The translations under genes were made by a program, and so were the position numbers. Under the pieces are notes generated by a model. That model did not search any database and was not told the origin of the DNA. It worked only from the letters and a program-made list of their open reading frames with translations. DNA of 64,000 nucleotides from contig NZ_AP012332.1 of assembly GCF_001042655.1 (NCBI RefSeq), forward strand, positions 62,001-126,000. Reading direction: 5' to 3'. Numbering within the stretch: position 1 is the first letter of the stretch; every line of letters starts with the position of its first letter. The DNA is from Gardnerella vaginalis ATCC 14018 = JCM 11026 (lineage in GTDB: Bacteria > Actinomycetota > Actinomycetes > Actinomycetales > Bifidobacteriaceae). Below, in pieces: positions 48,231-57,311 of the stretch.

Positions 48231-48937
48231 TTATGGAGAACAATACTGTTCCGCTGGTTGAACTACAAGACGTGTCAGCGCGTGTAAAACTAGGCAATGG
48301 CGAATGGCTTACCACTGTCAACTCTGCTTCTATGTTACTTAATCAAGGTGAAACATACGCGGTAGTTGGCAGGTCTGGCTCCGGCAAAACAAGTCTTATT
48401 TCTATTATTGGATTTTTGAATAAAAATTTTACTGGAAAATACTATTATTTTGGCAAATCAATCCAAAAGTGTAGTGATGCTACAGTATCGCATATGCGCG
48501 CTCGAAATATTGGTTTTGTTTTTCAAAACTATTCGCTTATTAAGCATTTAAGCATTAGAGAAAATGTTGAGTTGCCGCTTTTATACGCAGGACTACAACA
48601 AAGCAAGCAGAAAAGAAGAAAAACTATAGAAGAAGCATTATGTGATGTTGGATTGCAAGATAAACTAAACGAATACTCTGGAAGGCTATCAGGCGGTGAA
48701 CAGCAGAGAGTCGCGATAGCGCGTGCTCTCGTCACTAATCCCGAATTACTTATTTGCGATGAGCCAACTGGTGCGCTCGATAGTAGTACGGGAGAAAAAG
48801 TGCTTCAAGTGTTGCATGATCGTGTTCAAGAATCTGGAACAACATTACTATTAGTCACTCATGATATGAAAGTGGCTCGTTCTTGCTCTCACATTTTTAC
48901 TATGGAAGGCGGTGTTCTTTATGATCATGCTGCTTAA
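48227..48937 (+). CDS. ABC transporter ATP-binding protein, MacB/LolD type
   Basis: 236 residues with Walker [13 protein letters not shown]-loop FVFQNYSLI, signature [15 protein letters not shown], Walker [17 protein letters not shown] and H-loop LVTHDMKVA. The GALDSSTG text is typical of the MacB/FtsE/LolD group, which works with FtsX-like permeases. ATG 48227 overlaps the adaptor stop; ATG 48233 is an alternative start. It powers the permease encoded next. Confidence 0.93.
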   Translation: MIMENNTVPLVELQDVSARVKLGNGEWLTTVNSASMLLNQGETYAVVGRSGSGKTSLISIIGFLNKNFTGKYYYFGKSIQKCSDATVSHMRARNIGFVFQNYSLIKHLSIRENVELPLLYAGLQQSKQKRRKTIEEALCDVGLQDKLNEYSGRLSGGEQQRVAIARALVTNPELLICDEPTGALDSSTGEKVLQVLHDRVQESGTTLLLVTHDMKVARSCSHIFTMEGGVLYDHAA

Positions 48938-50132
48938 AGATTTGCGCCTGTCTCCTATGAGATCCTTCCTCACAGGTTTTTCAATGTTTATCGGCATCAT
49001 TGCCGTTATTGCGTCAGTGCTTATCGGCACGGTTGGTAAGGACTATCTTATTGCAACTAACGAACAGCTAAACGGTCGTAGACCAACATACGAGATTACT
49101 TTTTCAGCACAAAATTTTGACGAATATTCAGTATTTAACAAATTCTTAAATCGCATTGAATCCGCAAACCGTAACGCTAACGTTATGCTACAAACAAACA
49201 CTGGACTACTGTTTAGCGCTTCTATGCCAGCCTCGAAGAGTGTAAAAATAAGCAAAGAATATAAGACTGGCAATCTTCAATATGCTGACGCTGTTTACAC
49301 TACGGCAGGATACAACAAAGTTTATAACTTACCTATTGTAAGTGGAAGATGGTTTAGTAATAGCGCTAAAAGCAACGCATTAGAAATGGTAGTAAACCAA
49401 TCTGCTAGCAAAAGATACAAGATTGGTGAAGTAGCATTTATTACTTCTCGCAAAACAACACAAATGAGTCCTATAAGGATTGTTGGAGTTGTGAACGATG
49501 GCGTAGACTCAGCAAAAGTATACGTGAATATTCTAGGATTATTACGTTATGCTCCAACTCTTTGGGAATATTCTGGAAAAGAAGCTCAAGGCTCAATCTA
49601 CTGGTTGAATAAAGAAAATCGTTCTCAAAAATCAATTAAATCTTATGTTTCAGATGCTCTTTACGACTGTTGTGGTGGACAAGTAAACGAAATTAGAAGA
49701 CATGATAATAGTGATGATTACGAGAATGTTATAACAGTATTGCAATTAAGTTTTGCTATCGTAGCAGCATTATTGCTTTTTGTTTCCGCGCTAGGTTTAA
49801 TCAATATTGGTTTAGCATCGTTGGAGCAGCGCACACATGAACTGCTTATACGCAGAGCCTTGGGTGCTACTAGATGGTCTATTGCTTCACTCGTGTTAGG
49901 AAGTGCGATTATTTTAGCGCTGATAGTTTCGATTGCTGCTGTCGCTGTTTCTTTTGGACTTGTGTCTATAGCATCAAGTTTTTGGGATGCAGCAAGCCCA
50001 GTTAGTCCGCCAGTTTACCCATATGAAGCCGCTATTGGAGCTGTTATTGCGGCTTTTATTACAGCGCTTGCTGGAAGTGTGGTGCCGGCAATAAAAGCAT
50101 CACGTTTACAACCAGCATTAGCATTGCGTTAA
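48921..50132 (+). CDS. ABC transporter permease, MacB/FtsX family
   Basis: About 403 residues: one N-terminal helix (SFLTGFSMFIGIIAVIASVLIG), a large extracellular domain (about 35-275) and three C-terminal helices (VLQLSFAIVAALLLFVSALGLINIGLASLEQR, SLVLGSAIILALIVSIAAVAV, AAIGAVIAAFITALAGSVVPAIKASRLQP). ERTHELLIRRALGATRWSI-type text after the second helix is the family hallmark. The gene overlaps the ATPase 3' end; starts at GTG 48912, ATG 48921 and ATG 48927 are possible. The cargo is not deducible; related systems export peptides or give peptide resistance. Confidence 0.9.
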   Translation: MIMLLKDLRLSPMRSFLTGFSMFIGIIAVIASVLIGTVGKDYLIATNEQLNGRRPTYEITFSAQNFDEYSVFNKFLNRIESANRNANVMLQTNTGLLFSASMPASKSVKISKEYKTGNLQYADAVYTTAGYNKVYNLPIVSGRWFSNSAKSNALEMVVNQSASKRYKIGEVAFITSRKTTQMSPIRIVGVVNDGVDSAKVYVNILGLLRYAPTLWEYSGKEAQGSIYWLNKENRSQKSIKSYVSDALYDCCGGQVNEIRRHDNSDDYENVITVLQLSFAIVAALLLFVSALGLINIGLASLEQRTHELLIRRALGATRWSIASLVLGSAIILALIVSIAAVAVSFGLVSIASSFWDAASPVSPPVYPYEAAIGAVIAAFITALAGSVVPAIKASRLQPALALR

Positions 50133-50159
50133 TTTTCAAAAAATAAGAAAGAAGGAATA

Positions 50160-50684
50160 ATGAATAATCATACTATTGGTAAAGCAACTCTTATTGTTGG
50201 TGTGCTTAGTGCGCTTCTTATGTTTAATGCGTGTGGAGGAATAGGCAACAATAATGCGAGTGGTATGGGTGGCGCGCGCTCGCAAAATAGTTCGCCTAGA
50301 GAGACTGTTGATTTTGCTCATATAGAGAAGGAATATCAGGAATCTGTGGCAAAGCTTAGTTGGCCTGAAAAATATAAAGCTCCTGCAAACTTGGTTGGAG
50401 AAGAAAAAGACGCTCAGTTCCAGAGTGGATATGGTGATACGCAAGCATCTAATTATTATCAGTGTGCTTGGGAACGGCAATGGTTAGACACGTATGCTAG
50501 TGATGAACAAGCGGCAAGTAAAGCTTTGCATGAGCTTGAAAAAGTGCCTAGCATGCCGTTTATGGGTCCAGATCGTTGTGATGATGCAACGCGAAACTTT
50601 TTCAAAGAGCACATGCGTAAAGCAAAACTAGGAGATCCGTCAGGATTCCAACAGGATGTGCAAACTAATTGTCCTGTGATGTAA
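50160..50684 (+). CDS. Lipoprotein of unknown function in the exporter operon
   Basis: 174 residues with a signal peptide and lipobox (LLMFNAC), a Gly/Asn/Ser linker, then a soluble helical domain with three cysteines (YQCAWERQWLDTY, GPDRCDDATRNFF, QTNCPVM). AAGGA precedes ATG 50160, 27 bp after the permease, so it is the fourth gene of the operon. I do not recognise a family. It could assist export or act as an immunity-like surface protein. Confidence 0.7.
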   Translation: MNNHTIGKATLIVGVLSALLMFNACGGIGNNNASGMGGARSQNSSPRETVDFAHIEKEYQESVAKLSWPEKYKAPANLVGEEKDAQFQSGYGDTQASNYYQCAWERQWLDTYASDEQAASKALHELEKVPSMPFMGPDRCDDATRNFFKEHMRKAKLGDPSGFQQDVQTNCPVM

Positions 50685-50728
50685 TTGCATTTGTATAGCT
50701 TTATTGTGCTTACGCGCTAAATAGCTTG

Positions 50729-51991
50729 TTATATGCTTCTTTTTACCCATGTTGATGGTGTCCAATAATCTTTGGTAAGCATTGATGGGTATGTTTGTTT
50801 ACGAGCTTGAATAATCCATAAGGCTATACCTGTTGAAACAAGTATTACGCCAGCTGCAATCATTATGAATAATGATGAATTTAGATTTCCCCATGCTAGT
50901 ACGCTTGCATACCCTACGATAATGCCGCATTGCTCCATAATAGAAGTAAAAGTAGTAGTTGCGCCGAGAATGTGTGTCGGTATGCCATCGAGAAGAGCTG
51001 TTTGCCCATAGACAATAGTTGCGTCAAAAATAATACCTGCAATGAAAGCAGAGCAAAGAAAAAGAGCAATCCAATTATTAAGTGCGAAAATAAGTAAAGG
51101 AATAGAAAGGAATCCAGGTAATAAAATAGAGTATAAAATCTCATAATGCAGCACAATATATTTGCATAATAGCGAACCTACAATCATGCCAATGTTAAAT
51201 ATGCTGACTATTGATCCCCACGTGGATGCCGAATGAAAAAGCGTGAGACAATGGTGTGCTCCCATTAGTCTGAATGCAGCAAGCCATGAGCCTGATTGTA
51301 ATGCTGATACTACTCCTAAGACTATTAACCATGGTGTAGATTTCATATAGTGTAAAGAAGCTGCAAAACCAGCAGTTTTATTGCTTCCTGTCTTCGTATT
51401 GTTTGAGCTATTTTGTGCTTGCTGGTTTAGATTAACTAACAGTAGAGGTAACGCCGCTAATATCATCACAATAGCAATGCTCGTAAAGAAAATGAGCGGA
51501 TTACATATATCAACAAATATGCCAGTAATCGCTGGTGCAGCAAGCCTGCTGAGATTAATCCACATACGCATGCTTGCTAAAAATTTGGTTTTTTCGCCAG
51601 TTGGCGCGCTATATGCCATTAATACTTTTTGATTAGGCGAAGAAAATGCAGTAAAGAATCCGAATATTATGCCGAGTAGTGTAACCGTAATAGCAATAAG
51701 ATTATGCTGTGCTACTAAAGCGAAACCGTATCCAGTACACAACAAGGCAAAACAAAACGTTAGCGCTATAAACAATCTAGTTGGTGGATATTTATCTGCG
51801 ATAATGCCGCCAAGCGGTGCTGCTATGCAGGTCATAAGTGCTACGGACACCGCGTTAAGTGCTGCGTGAGATAAGTCGACATGTATTAAAAGATATAGGC
51901 TTACGCCAAATCTACAGCTCGTTAAAAGAAAAGCATTAAGCGATAAAACGGCAATAATAAGAGTCGTGCGAATCCGTGCCGCAGCGTTCAT
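50729..51991 (-). CDS. Major facilitator superfamily transporter
   Basis: 420 residues with 12 hydrophobic segments. The loop after helix 2 reads PLGGIIADKYPPTR, the usual MFS A-motif in variant form, and the hydrophilic middle (QQAQNSSNNTKTGSNK) separates two six-helix halves. The layout fits a drug-efflux or macrolide-type (MefA-like) exporter, but the substrate is unknown. AGAAGGAA precedes ATG 51991. It is convergent to the lipoprotein gene. Confidence 0.82.
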   Translation of the reverse strand: MNAAARIRTTLIIAVLSLNAFLLTSCRFGVSLYLLIHVDLSHAALNAVSVALMTCIAAPLGGIIADKYPPTRLFIALTFCFALLCTGYGFALVAQHNLIAITVTLLGIIFGFFTAFSSPNQKVLMAYSAPTGEKTKFLASMRMWINLSRLAAPAITGIFVDICNPLIFFTSIAIVMILAALPLLLVNLNQQAQNSSNNTKTGSNKTAGFAASLHYMKSTPWLIVLGVVSALQSGSWLAAFRLMGAHHCLTLFHSASTWGSIVSIFNIGMIVGSLLCKYIVLHYEILYSILLPGFLSIPLLIFALNNWIALFLCSAFIAGIIFDATIVYGQTALLDGIPTHILGATTTFTSIMEQCGIIVGYASVLAWGNLNSSLFIMIAAGVILVSTGIALWIIQARKQTYPSMLTKDYWTPSTWVKRSI

Positions 51992-52113
51992 TTCCTTCTC
52001 TTTTTTCTTTCTTTCATGTTATGAATGTCTTTCATATTCTGAATGATATATGCCTCTTGATATACACCTTTTTCTGGACTGTGAGTGAAATGAGTGTTTT
52101 ATTGCAGTGTTTT

Positions 52114-52214
52114 ACTCTTAACTACTCTTAACTGTGCTGAGCCCTACTCTCGTATGGCTTTGTTGGGTTTTCTTTGTGTTTATTGTGGTGTTTTACTCCG
52201 AAATACTCCGAAAT
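52114..52214. repeat. Two perfect 10-bp tandem duplications
   Basis: ACTCTTAACT is repeated at 52114-52133 and ACTCCGAAAT at 52195-52214, in the gene-free region between the MFS gene and the aminotransferase tail remnant. Confidence 0.9.
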
Positions 52215-52284
52215 GTATTTACTTTTGCGCTTTGTTGTTTGTGTCGTGATTCGAATTGCTGCAGTTTGCAAACAAGATATATAA

Positions 52285-52368
52285 CTACTGGCGATAGTAG
52301 GAGAGGAAGCTGGAGAGTTTGCCCATTGCATCGCGAAGCGTTTGCAAGCGCGGTAAGTAGATAACGTG
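52285..52368 (-). pseudogene. Detached 3' end of the aminotransferase gene (28 codons)
   Basis: On the minus strand it reads HVIYLPRLQTLRDAMGKL, then SSFLSYYRQ and stop, matching the C-terminus encoded at 58516-58599 (RVVYLPRLQTLRDAMSKL, SNFLSYYRQ). 76 of 84 bases agree by eye and most differences are silent, so it comes from a working allele. There is no upstream part of the gene here. Confidence 0.88.
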
Positions 52369-52384
52369 TAATTATTTTAAGGTA

Positions 52385-52420
52385 TTGACGTTTGTTTAAC
52401 AATGTAGTAAATTGATTTAC
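52385..52420 (+). promoter_or_regulatory. Promoter with overlapping operator for the maltodextrin operon
   Basis: TTGACG (52385-52390), a 17-bp spacer, TAAATT (52408-52413). GTAAATTGATTTAC (52407-52420) is an inverted repeat lying over the -10, a fitting place for the LacI-type repressor encoded at the end of the operon. Confidence 0.65.
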
Positions 52421-52454
52421 AAGAGTTTAGCATTGCAGTTCAAAGGAGACTGAA

Positions 52455-52580
52455 ATGGAGAGAATGCCTAAAGGTAAAAAGTTCCAATTTAAGGCATTGC
52501 TTGATGACAAACAGTGGGTATCTAAAGATAATGTCTTCGGAGTTGGAGGGGAGGAGGTAGAAACAAGCGTGCATTTTTGA
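52455..52580 (+). CDS. 41-residue small protein, glycogen-binding-domain-like fragment
   Basis: AAAGGAG seven bases before ATG 52455 gives a good start, and the ORF is the first in the maltodextrin transcript. PKGKKFQFKALLDDKQWVS and the NVFGVGGEEVET segment resemble the second half of a CBM20/CBM48 (AMPK-type) glycogen-binding module, where G-x-(F/Y)-x-(F/Y)K-x-x-x-D-x-x-W is typical. Length is far too short for a full module. It may be a remnant of a larger amylase-type protein or a genuine small protein. It is followed by about 200 bp without a gene. Confidence 0.55.
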   Translation: MERMPKGKKFQFKALLDDKQWVSKDNVFGVGGEEVETSVHF

Positions 52581-52787
52581 TTTGGTGTCTGTGTGAACAT
52601 GACATGTAGATTTATATGAGCCAGTGTTTGCGGCAATTAAAAAACTGTTTGCTTGTTATGTAGTCATACAACAAAGAATAAAAAAATTACTAGTTTGTTT
52701 TCTGATGCTTTAGAGAATAGTTCGTCACCCATTTTCTAAATGCAAAATGAGTGCAAGTTAACATATGCAGATAAAAAGAAGGTTACA

Positions 52788-54059
52788 ATGAAGAAACTTA
52801 CAAAAATATGTGCATTAATCGGTGCTGCTGCAATGATTATTAGCGCAGGTGCGTGTGGTAGTGCAAAATCATCCGACGCTAATGGTTCAACACAGCTTAC
52901 CATTTGGCATTATTGGGATGGCGCTAATGCCGATACCTTTGATGCAATGGTGAAGGATTTTAATGCTTCGCATAAAAATATTAAGATTAAGACTGCGAGC
53001 GTCCCGAACTCTGATTTTATGACGAAGCTTCGTGCATCGGCTTCGTCGAAGAGCTTGCCAGATATTTCTATAAGTGATTTGGTATGGGTGCCACAGATTG
53101 CAAAAATGGGCAATTTGACTGATCTTTCTAAGGTTATTAGCTCGAAAACGCTCGATGATGTGACTCCTGCATTGATTGACTATGGTCATATTGACGGCAA
53201 ACAAGTTTCTGTGCCAGTTACTGCCAATAATCTTGCGTACATGTACAACAAGGACGTTTATAAAGCAGCTGGGTTAGATCCTAACAAACCACCACAAACA
53301 TGGGATGAGTTGAAGAAAGTTGCAAAGACGATCAAGGAAAAGACAGGCAAGCCAGGGTATGATTTGCTTACTCAAGCAGGAGATAACGGCGAAGGTTTAA
53401 CTTGGAACTTCCAGGTCAACTTGTGGCAAGCTGGCGGCGAATTCTTGACAAAGGATAATTCTAAGGCTGCATTCAATACGCCAGAAGGCAAGAAGGCTAT
53501 GAACTTCTGGGTGGATCTTATCAAGAGCGGCGTGAGCCCATATGCTAAGTGGGGCGAATTTGAAAAGGGCAAGGGTGGTTCTGCTCAGGAAGGTAGCTGG
53601 ATGGTTGGCATCTGGGCGCCAGATCCACCATTTGATTTCGGTGTAGCAAAAGCCCCTCATCCAAAGGATGGCAAGGAAGCAACTAATCTCGGTGGTGAAC
53701 AAGCAATCGTCTTCCATAATTCTGACGCTCGTGCTAAAGCTGCTGGCGAATTCTTGAACTGGTTCTTGCAGCCAGAACAGGTGATCAAGTGGTCGCAAAA
53801 GACTGGCATGCTTCCTGTAACGAAGAGTGTTGCAAAGTCTGATAAGTATTTGGATTGGGTTAAGAAGGAACAGCCTCGTTTAATTCCGTTTGTGGAACAA
53901 ATGGAGATTGCTCATACACGTCCAAATACGCCATTGTATCCAAAAATTTCCTTTGAATTTGCAAAGGCTGTGGAGAAGGCTTTCGCTGGAGAGCAGAGTG
54001 TTGACGAAGCGCTTGCGAATGCTGAAAAGGCAGTTAACGACGTGATTGCCAAAGGCTGA
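52788..54059 (+). CDS. Sugar ABC transporter substrate-binding lipoprotein (maltodextrin type)
   Basis: 423 residues from ATG 52788 (AAGAAGG upstream; the frame opens at 52740). Signal peptide with lipobox ISAGAC, then a family 1 solute-binding fold: LTIWHYWDGANADTFDAMVKDF, VPVTANNLAYMYNKDVYKAAGLD, PQTWDELKKVAKTI, AAGEFLNWFLQPEQV. It binds an oligosaccharide outside the membrane for the two permeases that follow. The ATPase is not in the operon, so a shared MsmK/MalK-type ATPase from elsewhere is expected. Confidence 0.9.
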   Translation: MKKLTKICALIGAAAMIISAGACGSAKSSDANGSTQLTIWHYWDGANADTFDAMVKDFNASHKNIKIKTASVPNSDFMTKLRASASSKSLPDISISDLVWVPQIAKMGNLTDLSKVISSKTLDDVTPALIDYGHIDGKQVSVPVTANNLAYMYNKDVYKAAGLDPNKPPQTWDELKKVAKTIKEKTGKPGYDLLTQAGDNGEGLTWNFQVNLWQAGGEFLTKDNSKAAFNTPEGKKAMNFWVDLIKSGVSPYAKWGEFEKGKGGSAQEGSWMVGIWAPDPPFDFGVAKAPHPKDGKEATNLGGEQAIVFHNSDARAKAAGEFLNWFLQPEQVIKWSQKTGMLPVTKSVAKSDKYLDWVKKEQPRLIPFVEQMEIAHTRPNTPLYPKISFEFAKAVEKAFAGEQSVDEALANAEKAVNDVIAKG

Positions 54060-54075
54060 TTGCATAAATACTGCG

Positions 54076-54118
54076 CCGATAGCTGGGTCAAAGGAAATGA
54101 AGTTGACTCAGCTATCGG
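54076..54118 (+). terminator. Intercistronic hairpin between binding protein and permease
   Basis: CCGATAGCTGGGTCAA (54076-54091) pairs with 54103-54118, with one G-U, over an 11-nt loop; the T-run is weak. It would let the binding protein be made in excess over the permeases. Confidence 0.75.
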
Positions 54119-54143
54119 GGTTCTTTGCATCAAGGAGTATGTA

Positions 54144-55049
54144 ATGAAAAAACGTCATTTTCTCAAGTCTGCGCACAGGCACTACCAGAAAGATCAAGTA
54201 ATATGTGCTGCGGTATTCTTGTTGCCAGCAGTGCTTATTATTGGTGGTTTCGTGCTGTACCCTGTGTTGTCTGCTGTATATATTTCACTAACATCGTGGG
54301 ATGGATTCTCTCCAGAAAAGAAATTTATTGGCTTGGGAAACTATGTTCGTCTTTTCCAAGATCCTGAGTTTTTCAATAGTTTAATGGTAACGGTTATTTA
54401 TGCTGCTGGTGTATGTGTATTAAGTGTGCTGACTGGATTGTTGCTCGCGCTTTTGCTTGATGCGCCTATACGAGGTAGGAGTATTTATCGTAGTATTTAC
54501 TTCCTTCCAGTGGTTACATCTTCTGTGGCTGCAGCCATTGTGTGGAAATATATGCTCGATCCTTCTGGATTCGTGAACAGTGTGTTGATGAAATTCAATA
54601 TACACGGACCAGATTGGTTACAAAATCGTTGGCTTGCGCTTATTGCATTAATTCTTTTGACCGTGTGGAAAAATATTGGTTTTAACGCTATTTTGTATTT
54701 AACTGCGTTACAAGCATTGCCAAAAAGCGTGTATGAAGCGGCTGCATTAGATGGAGCTACTGGGTGGCAAAAATTATGGAAGATTACTTTCCCATTGCTA
54801 TCTCCAATGACGTTTTTTGTAGTAGTTCAGGCATTAGTAACGAGCTTCCAATCCTTCGACCTTGCATACATGCTCACTGGTGGCGGTCCTCGCGGAGGCA
54901 CGGAAGTGCTTGGCATGATGATGTATCGTGATGCGTTCAAGCTCGGTGATTTTGGCTATGGAACAGCAATAGCGTTCATTACGCTTGCGCTAGTGCTAGG
55001 CGTGACGATGATTCAATGGAAAGTTTCTGGAGCACAAGGAGAAGAATAA
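54144..55049 (+). CDS. Sugar ABC transporter permease (MalF/LacF-like)
   Basis: 301 residues from ATG 54144 (AAGGAG upstream). Six membrane helices, and the EAA loop YEAAALDGATGWQKLWKITFPLLSP that contacts the ATPase. LLPAVLIIGGFVLYPVL is the first helix, and FDLAYMLTGGGPRGGTEVLG is the usual late segment of this family. The stop overlaps the next permease start (TAATG). Confidence 0.92.
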   Translation: MKKRHFLKSAHRHYQKDQVICAAVFLLPAVLIIGGFVLYPVLSAVYISLTSWDGFSPEKKFIGLGNYVRLFQDPEFFNSLMVTVIYAAGVCVLSVLTGLLLALLLDAPIRGRSIYRSIYFLPVVTSSVAAAIVWKYMLDPSGFVNSVLMKFNIHGPDWLQNRWLALIALILLTVWKNIGFNAILYLTALQALPKSVYEAAALDGATGWQKLWKITFPLLSPMTFFVVVQALVTSFQSFDLAYMLTGGGPRGGTEVLGMMMYRDAFKLGDFGYGTAIAFITLALVLGVTMIQWKVSGAQGEE

Positions 55050-55870
55050 TGAAGTCATCATTATGGTCGCGTTTGGCGCGTCATGCGATTCTGATTTTAG
55101 GTTCAGCAACAGTAATCATTCCATTTTTGTGGATGTTCACTACTTCTTTGCAAATGCGTGCTGAAACATACACGAATACTTCAATTTTTCCTACATCATG
55201 GCATTGGGAAAACTATATTCACGCTTGGCAAGCGGCGCCGTTTGCGCAATATTATTGGAATACGCTATTGATGACGGTAGGAATTGTTGTAGGACATTTA
55301 ATATTTGATGCCTTTGCCGCCTACGCTTTTGCGCGATTAGAATTTCCTTTGAAGAAAACAATATTCATTCTGCTGCTTTCTGCATTGATGATTCCTAATT
55401 TTGTGATTGTTATTCCGTCTTATGAGATAGTCGCTAATTTGGGATGGGTTGATACGCTGTATGCTTTGATTGTTCCTAGACTTGCAGATGTGTTTGGCAT
55501 TATTTTACTTCGCCAATATTTTGCAACAATTCCTCGAGAGCTTGATGAGGCAGCGCGCATTGACGGTTGTGGCAGGTTTGGAATATTCTTCAAAGTAATC
55601 GTTCCATTGTCGTCCCCAGCGTTTGCGACGCTTGGTATTTTTAGTTTTCTCTTTGCGTGGAATGATTTCCTTTGGCCGTTATTGGTTACGAATACGGATG
55701 AAACTCGTACAATTCAGATTGGTTTAGCATCCTTCGTAGGGCGTTACGGAACCTCTTGGAATTATTTAATGGCAGGAACTTTGACTGCAACAATACCAAG
55801 TATTATTGTGTTCCTTTTCTTCCAACGTGCGCTTGTTAGAGGAATTGCCAATACTGGTATGAAAGATTAG
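55049..55870 (+). CDS. Sugar ABC transporter permease (MalG/LacG-like)
   Basis: 273 residues, six helices, EAA loop ELDEAARIDGCGRFGIFFKVIVPLSSP and the characteristic FSFLFAWNDFLWPLL. It forms the channel with the previous permease. AAGGAG precedes ATG 55049, which overlaps the upstream stop. Confidence 0.92.
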   Translation: MKSSLWSRLARHAILILGSATVIIPFLWMFTTSLQMRAETYTNTSIFPTSWHWENYIHAWQAAPFAQYYWNTLLMTVGIVVGHLIFDAFAAYAFARLEFPLKKTIFILLLSALMIPNFVIVIPSYEIVANLGWVDTLYALIVPRLADVFGIILLRQYFATIPRELDEAARIDGCGRFGIFFKVIVPLSSPAFATLGIFSFLFAWNDFLWPLLVTNTDETRTIQIGLASFVGRYGTSWNYLMAGTLTATIPSIIVFLFFQRALVRGIANTGMKD

Positions 55871-55902
55871 AAATTGTAGAAAAATTAAGGATGGGGTTTA
55901 TT

Positions 55903-57282
55903 ATGTCTATACCACAGTGGTTGCCTGATGCAAGATTTTATCAGATTTTTCCTGATCGTTTCTATCGTTGTGAAGGCTACGGTATGCTAACTGAAGGTCA
56001 TGTGCCGCTTGATCCATGGGATGCTGAGCCTACGCGTGAGAATTTCTTAGGTGGTAATATTGCTGGAATTACAGAAAAACTTGATTATATTCATGATTTA
56101 GGTTGCAATGCGCTCTATTTGAATCCAATTTTTTCTGCTGCAACAAATCATCGTTATGACGCAAACGATTATTTTAAAATCGATCCACTTTTAGGAACTC
56201 TTGAAGATTTCCATACATTGGTAGATGAAGCGCATAAGCGGAATATACGTATAGTACTAGATGCAGTTTTAAATCATTGTGGTAAAACTCATTGGATGTT
56301 TCAAGATGTTGTTAAAAATGAAGAGAATTCAGAATATGTTAATTATTTTTCAGTGAAAAACTTTCCAGTTAAGTCATTGCCTGTGCCTAATTATAAAACC
56401 TGTTCTGGTTGTGAATATCTACCGAAGTGGAATGTGTTTAATCCAAAGGTGCGTGAGCATCATTTTAATGTTGCGAAATATTGGATTGATCAAGGTATCG
56501 ACGGTTATCGTCTTGATGTTCCATATTTTATTTATCCAGAATTTTGGCAGGATTTTAGGCAAGTTGTTAAATCAAAAAATTCAGAATTATGTTTGATAGC
56601 TGAAGAATGGAGAGACCCTGCTCAATGGTTGCAAGGAGACACTACCGATAGCACAATGAATTATACTCTGCGTGATTTAGTTTTAGGTTTTACTGCAACA
56701 AAGCGATTCAATGCATACGATTTTGTTAACGGTATTAACCGTCTGCAGGAGCGCATACCGTATGGATATCACCATGGGATGATGAATTTGTTGGGTAGTC
56801 ACGATACTGAGCGTGTTTTAACTGCGCATCAAAATAATACTGAGGATTGCATAACTGCCTACTGTTGCATGTTTGCCTGCGAAGGTGCTCCGATGATTTA
56901 TTACGGTGATGAACTTGGTATGGTTGGCGATAATGATCCAGGGTGCCGTTCTGGCATGCAGTGGGATAGTCTTGATACAAATGCTGAAATATTCCGTACA
57001 ATTGTTCAATTAAATGCATTGCGACGTGATCATATTGCGTTGCGAAGGGGTACGCAAAGTTGTTACGCTGTTGATGGAGATACTGTCATTATTTCGCGAG
57101 AGCATAAGGAAGAATCTCTTTTGATGATTATTTCACGTAGTAATTTATTAGAGTATAATTCATCGAAGCTACCTCAACAATTGCAAAATCATAATTGGCG
57201 AATTATAAATGGTGTAACTGTTGGAGATAGTTGGCGCCCTAATAAAGATAATTCTATGATCGTATTGCAGGCTCAACAGTAA
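55903..57282 (+). CDS. GH13 cyclomaltodextrinase/neopullulanase-like enzyme
   Basis: 459 residues from ATG 55903 (ATG 55891 is too close to the AAGGA). The catalytic barrel has DAVLNHCG (120-127), nucleophile D205 in GIDGYRLDVPY, acid/base E234 in LIAEEW and D301 in LLGSHDTER. FYQIFPDRFYRCEG is the start typical of the GH13_20 group, but the N-terminal dimerisation (CBM34-like) domain of that group is missing, so it is shorter than usual. No signal peptide: it degrades maltodextrins after import by the preceding transporter. Confidence 0.88.
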   Translation: MSIPQWLPDARFYQIFPDRFYRCEGYGMLTEGHVPLDPWDAEPTRENFLGGNIAGITEKLDYIHDLGCNALYLNPIFSAATNHRYDANDYFKIDPLLGTLEDFHTLVDEAHKRNIRIVLDAVLNHCGKTHWMFQDVVKNEENSEYVNYFSVKNFPVKSLPVPNYKTCSGCEYLPKWNVFNPKVREHHFNVAKYWIDQGIDGYRLDVPYFIYPEFWQDFRQVVKSKNSELCLIAEEWRDPAQWLQGDTTDSTMNYTLRDLVLGFTATKRFNAYDFVNGINRLQERIPYGYHHGMMNLLGSHDTERVLTAHQNNTEDCITAYCCMFACEGAPMIYYGDELGMVGDNDPGCRSGMQWDSLDTNAEIFRTIVQLNALRRDHIALRRGTQSCYAVDGDTVIISREHKEESLLMIISRSNLLEYNSSKLPQQLQNHNWRIINGVTVGDSWRPNKDNSMIVLQAQQ

Positions 57283-57311
57283 AAATAATGTAGAAGTAAG
57301 AAGTGTGAAGC

